Below, in pieces: positions 22,534 to 23,511 of a stretch of DNA of 23,511 nt (position 1 is its first letter; each line of letters starts with the position of its first letter). The DNA comes from Bog-756 sp035949055. Lineage in GTDB: Bacteria > Actinomycetota > Acidimicrobiia > Acidimicrobiales > RAAP-2. The position numbers and the translations under genes were made by a program. The DNA is taken from positions 1-23,511 of the forward strand of contig DASZIO010000003.1 of NCBI GenBank assembly GCA_035949055.1, in the 5' to 3' direction. Under the pieces are notes generated by a model. The model did not search any database, was not told where the DNA came from, and worked only from the letters and a program-made list of their open reading frames with translations.

Positions 22534-22548
22534 CGGGAGCTGGACGCC

Positions 22549-22941
22549 TCAGACGGTGCCGCCGCGGCGGCTCTCGACGGTGGCGCCGATGGCGGCCGAC
22601 AGGATGAGGGCGGCGGCGATCGGCGCCATCCACAAGCCAAAGACAAAGGTCAGGACGGCGAACATGGCGCCCATGCCGAGGATGAAAGGCCAGATGCTCG
22701 ACCCGGGGAACGACTCCACGGTGCCGGCGCCCTCGGTTACCTCGGCGTCGGGGTCGTCGTCGGGTTGGGGTTTCTGCCGGTACGACCACCAGAGGTAGTA
22801 CGAACCGGGGAGCAGCCCGAGGATGGCCGATCCGATGAGCATGAGAAAGCCGGCGTCCTCGTAGCTGGTGAACCAGTAGACGCCGGCGATGATGGCGAAG
22901 AACACCCCGATGCCGCCGAGGATCAGGCCGTCGACCCTCAC
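22549..22941 (-). CDS. ctaF: Cytochrome c oxidase subunit IV, actinobacterial
   Basis: This 130-residue membrane protein has two hydrophobic pairs: about 5-21 with 29-48 (GFLMLIGSAILGLLPGSYYLWW), and 84-104 with 105-121. An acidic linker (PQPDDDPDAEVTEGAG) sits between the pairs. Length and layout match the actinobacterial CtaF, a small accessory subunit of the aa3 oxidase. GTG 22941 gives this length and overlaps the ctaD stop as GTGA; reading frames upstream of it are Pro-rich artefacts. It is translated after ctaD and ends next to the convergent PEP mutase-family gene. Confidence 0.85.
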   Translation of the reverse strand: MRVDGLILGGIGVFFAIIAGVYWFTSYEDAGFLMLIGSAILGLLPGSYYLWWSYRQKPQPDDDPDAEVTEGAGTVESFPGSSIWPFILGMGAMFAVLTFVFGLWMAPIAAALILSAAIGATVESRRGGTV

Positions 22942-23511
22942 GAGCCGGCCCCCACGGTCTCCCTGTCGGGCCGCGGCTCCTGGCTGGGGCGGTGGTGCTT
23001 GCGGTGCTCGGGGTGGTTGTAGTCCCAGGTGGGCCGTTCGGACCGGATGGGCGGCAGCTTGGTGTAGTTGTGATGGGGCGGCGGCGAGGAGGTGAACCAT
23101 TCGAGCCCACCGCCGTCCCAGGGGTTGTCACCGGCCGGCACCGGCTTCCGCCACGACACCCAGAGGTTGACCAGGAAGAACAGGAACGAGGCCCCGATGA
23201 CGAAGGAGCCCACCGTCGAGATCACGTTGAGCCCGGTCCAACCGTTGTCCGGCCGGTAGTCGGCCACCCGCCGGGGCATGCCGTACAGGCCGACCAGGTA
23301 CTGGGGCATGAAGGTCACCCAGAACCCGATGAACAGGCCCCAGAAGTGGAGCTTGCCGAGCCGCTCGTCGAGCATCCGCCCGAACATCTTCGGGTACCAG
23401 AAGTAGAACCCGGCGAACCCGGCGAAGACGGCGGTGCCGATGAGCACCTGGTGGAAGTGGGCCACCACGAAGTAGGTGTCGTGGGTCATGAAGTCGACCG
23501 GGGGCGAGGCC
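22938..23511 (-). CDS. ctaD: Cytochrome c oxidase subunit I, C-terminal part (runs off the right edge)
   Basis: The frame is open to the right edge; the visible 190 residues are the end of subunit I. The first motif, PVDFMTHDTYFVVAHFHQVL, includes the His pair in AHFH that binds heme a3 and heme a in the family. The residue after it is Gln where Tyr is usual. MPRRVADY and GSFVIGASFLFFLVNLW follow, then a hydrophilic C-terminus ending at TGA 22938-22940. This subunit reduces O2 to water and pumps protons. The N-terminal part, with most helices and the copper site, lies outside the window, as does the start. It precedes ctaF with a GTGA overlap. Confidence 0.95.
   Translation of the reverse strand, partial: ASPPVDFMTHDTYFVVAHFHQVLIGTAVFAGFAGFYFWYPKMFGRMLDERLGKLHFWGLFIGFWVTFMPQYLVGLYGMPRRVADYRPDNGWTGLNVISTVGSFVIGASFLFFLVNLWVSWRKPVPAGDNPWDGGGLEWFTSSPPPHHNYTKLPPIRSERPTWDYNHPEHRKHHRPSQEPRPDRETVGAGS

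Noticed and set aside
22942..23100. Longer ctaF reading beginning at 23100
   Set aside because: The added residues are His/Pro/Ala-rich and overlap the end of ctaD in another frame. GTG 22941 gives the normal CtaF length and a GTGA overlap.
1..23511. tRNA or rRNA genes, CRISPR arrays, insertion sequences, phage genes
   Set aside because: I saw no repeat-spacer arrays, transposase motifs, cloverleaf-like segments or rRNA-like stretches. Short structured RNAs could still be missed by eye.

Overview
The window is high-GC DNA read as chromosome from an actinobacterium, most likely of the Acidimicrobiia or a close lineage. That placement is inference. It rests on the actinobacterial respiratory set (diheme QcrC, Rieske QcrA, QcrB, CtaE, the small CtaF and the end of CtaD), an F420-type LLM oxidoreductase, a short HelD-like helicase, and a B. 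subtilis-like ferrochelatase without Fe-S cysteines. No mobile element, CRISPR array, rRNA or tRNA was recognised. Genes are packed tightly, and no gene-free stretch exceeds 300 bases.

Layout. (1) Positions 2-397 hold the end of a small membrane protein, which converges on a large secreted alpha/beta-hydrolase-like protein (444-2561, minus). (2) A 1094-residue membrane protein (2733-6017, minus) joins a metallophosphoesterase-like N-terminal part, whose metal-binding motifs look eroded, to a DUF2156 / MprF-type lysyl-phosphatidylglycerol synthase C-terminal domain. It diverges from an acetyl-CoA synthetase (6136-8169, plus) that is stop/start-coupled to a small HAD phosphatase (8166-8663). 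(3) A minus-strand run hemE-hemH-hemY-lnt (14053 down to 8654) encodes late porphyrin enzymes followed by an apolipoprotein N-acyltransferase homologue. The first three genes overlap as ATGA or GTGA. (4) A HelD-like RNA polymerase-associated helicase (14294-16624, plus) diverges from hemE. (5) ctaE-qcrC-qcrA-qcrB (16768-20739, plus) encode cytochrome oxidase subunit III and the whole bc1 complex. (6) An LLM oxidoreductase (minus) and a PEP mutase / isocitrate lyase family protein (plus) separate this operon from ctaD-ctaF (minus), and ctaD runs off the right end.

The unifying theme is respiration. Heme made by the hemEHY products is needed by QcrB, QcrC and CtaD, whose products would form a bc1-aa3 supercomplex. 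Two kinds of expression signal recur. Adjacent genes are often joined by 4-base GTGA/ATGA overlaps. Several genes without a ribosome binding site have a TAnnnT-like box about six bases before the start codon, which suggests leaderless mRNAs.

The points most worth a second look are the eroded phosphoesterase fused to the MprF-like domain, a 26-codon ORF that appears leaderless just ahead of hemE, the serine at the catalytic cysteine position of Lnt, and a four-codon GTGA relay between qcrA and qcrB. No clearly new multi-gene system is visible; most genes are housekeeping.
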